A stretch of DNA of 7,257 bases from Methylococcales bacterium (GTDB lineage Bacteria > Pseudomonadota > Gammaproteobacteria > Methylococcales > Methylomonadaceae): positions 1 to 7,257 of the forward strand of contig SHZG01000115.1 of NCBI GenBank assembly GCA_009692395.1, read 5' to 3'. Shown one piece after another: positions 6,712 to 7,257 of the stretch. Every line of letters begins with the position of its first letter. Position 1 is the first letter of the stretch. The notes under the pieces were generated by a model, which saw nothing but the letters and a program-made list of their open reading frames with translations, was not told where the DNA came from and did no database searches. The position numbers were made by a program, and so were the translations under genes.

Positions 6712-6741
6712 AAAAATATTCTTGTGCGTAATATCAGTGAG

Positions 6742-6951
6742 TTACTCGACGGTGAAACCCGCTTGAGTGATGACGCTGTTAATCGCATCCAAATTAACTT
6801 TGTCGCCGTCAAATTCAACCGTGACTTCATTGGTTTGAAAAGACGGAGTCACCGAGCTAACGCCCTCAACTGCTAGTAATTTGCCTTTAACGTTGGATTC
6901 ACAGCCGCCACATTTCATACCTGTCACGGTTAATACGCTAGATTCTGTCAT
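6742..6951 (-). CDS. copZ: Copper chaperone, HMA-domain protein (CopZ-like)
   Basis: This small cytosolic ferredoxin-like HMA protein is expected to bind Cu+ through two cysteines and pass it to CopA. Its 69 residues span exactly one HMA domain: strand LTVTGM, the metal loop GMKCGGC (11-17) with C14 and C17, the first helix (ESNVKGKLLAVEGV, 18-31), strand SSVTPSFQTNEVTVEFD (32-48) and a second helix ending INSVITQAGFTVE. The loop has Lys where classic copper chaperones have Thr (GMTCxxC); a mercury- or other-metal-binding relative cannot be excluded from the domain alone, but the adjacent copA makes copper the best reading. The ATG at 6951 has an excellent TAGGAG (6963-6958) with a 6-nt spacer. 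copA follows on the same strand. Confidence 0.9.
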   Translation of the reverse strand: MTESSVLTVTGMKCGGCESNVKGKLLAVEGVSSVTPSFQTNEVTVEFDGDKVNLDAINSVITQAGFTVE

Positions 6952-6978
6952 TTTGTACTCCTAGAATAAAATTAATAA

Positions 6979-7013
6979 CGAGTTAATCATACTCGATATG
7001 GTGAAATTATAAA
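6979..7013 (-). promoter_or_regulatory. Candidate copZ promoter with a dyad over the -10 box
   Basis: On the minus strand TTTATA (7013-7008), 16 nt and TATGAT (6991-6986) form a reasonable sigma-70-like pair about 35 nt ahead of the copZ start. The dyad CGAGT-N7-ACTCG (6979-6983 with 6991-6995) encloses the -10 box and so could be a repressor or activator site. It does not resemble the ACCTTCC..GGAAGGT operator of CueR, nor does the promoter show the long spacer of MerR-type control. A second TATAAT at 7011-7006 is an alternative -10 without a good -35. Confidence 0.33.
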
Positions 7014-7047
7014 TTTTTAGAAAAAATTCGGCGCGTATAAATGACTA

Positions 7048-7080
7048 AAACCGCCGACATCTTGAAGACCTCGGCGGTTT
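7048..7080 (-). terminator. GC-rich hairpin after the IS630-type transposase gene
   Basis: Arms AAACCGCCGA (7048-7057) and TCGGCGGTTT (7071-7080) form a perfect 10-bp stem with a 13-nt loop. On the minus strand it ends in GGTTTTA. It lies 56 nt beyond the transposase stop and ahead of the copZ promoter, so it would insulate the copper operon from transcription out of the insertion sequence. A-rich and T-rich flanks on both sides mean it could work in either direction. Confidence 0.6.
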
Positions 7081-7136
7081 ATTGATAACGTCGAACTTAA
7101 AAACGTTGCAGTATAGCCAAAGCAAAATAAAATGAT

Positions 7137-7256
7137 TTAAAAGAGCTGAGAGAACAGTGTATCAGTGGAGCAGTTTTTCTTTCTTCTAAGTGCTTTAGCT
7201 TGCGCCCATTTGTGTTCAATAGGATTTAAGTCAGGTGAATAAGGCGGCAAGAATTC
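7137..7256 (-). CDS. IS630-family transposase, C-terminal 39 residues (partial)
   Basis: The open frame enters from the right edge and ends at TAA (7139-7137). It contains LPPYSPDLNPIEHKWAQAK, the hallmark C-terminal motif of IS630/Tc1-mariner (DDE_3) transposases. The glutamate of NPIE is the last of the three catalytic acidic residues that hold the metal ions for DNA cleavage. After it come a basic stretch (LRRKK) and the terminus LFSQLF. The upstream two thirds of the gene lie outside the window, so its integrity cannot be judged; in this family the gene is often split into two overlapping frames. The terminal inverted repeat should lie within the next 100 bases to the left but is not identifiable from one end alone. 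Confidence 0.9.
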   Translation of the reverse strand, partial: EFLPPYSPDLNPIEHKWAQAKALRRKKNCSTDTLFSQLF

Positions 7257-7257
7257 C

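Noticed and set aside
6688..6876. Plus-strand 62-codon open frame across the repeat and copZ
   Set aside because: It starts in the repeat arm and runs antisense through the copZ coding region; no motif.

Overview
The window looks like a chromosomal segment of a gammaproteobacterium of moderate GC content. The gene order ridA-recG-ubiC, the closest family resemblances and the intergenic repeat types would fit a sulfur-oxidising Thiotrichales-type genome (Beggiatoa/Thiothrix-like). That placement is inference and was not tested by any search. Every gene I can support lies on the minus strand, so the window is best read from right to left.

Right end (about 7257-6952): the last 39 codons of an IS630-family transposase enter from outside the window. 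They are followed by a GC-rich hairpin (7048-7080) and an AT-rich promoter region with a short dyad over the proposed -10 box of copZ. Copper block (6951-4322): copZ, a 69-residue HMA-type copper chaperone, then a 188-bp gap dominated by an inverted pair of tandem TTTCGTG-type 9-mers, then copA, a Cu+-exporting P1B-type ATPase. A 13-bp hairpin (4270-4302) follows copA. Middle block (4230-486): a predicted M50B-type membrane metalloprotease, ridA (enamine/imine deaminase), recG (branched-DNA helicase) and ubiC (chorismate lyase). The last three are tightly spaced (11 nt and 6 nt) and are probably co-transcribed. M50 to ridA is 32 nt, with a possible internal promoter.

Left end (485-1): there is no housekeeping gene here. 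It holds a 139-bp nested inverted repeat (317-455) containing three copies of a GAGCnTGTCGAA-like core, a 58-codon ORF with one membrane segment that looks truncated, and the start of a Tn5/IS4-like transposase that leaves the window. That transposase's reading frame breaks at a run of five C/G bases (48-52). The commonly seen next gene, ubiA, is absent.

Functionally, the window combines copper efflux (CopZ delivers Cu+ to CopA), metabolite damage control (RidA), replication-fork repair (RecG) and the first committed step of ubiquinone synthesis (UbiC). The segment is bracketed by fragments of two different insertion-sequence families. I see no convincing undescribed multi-gene system. The least explained elements are the nested repeat, the 9-mer inverted repeat inside the copper operon, the M50B protein and the left-end junction.
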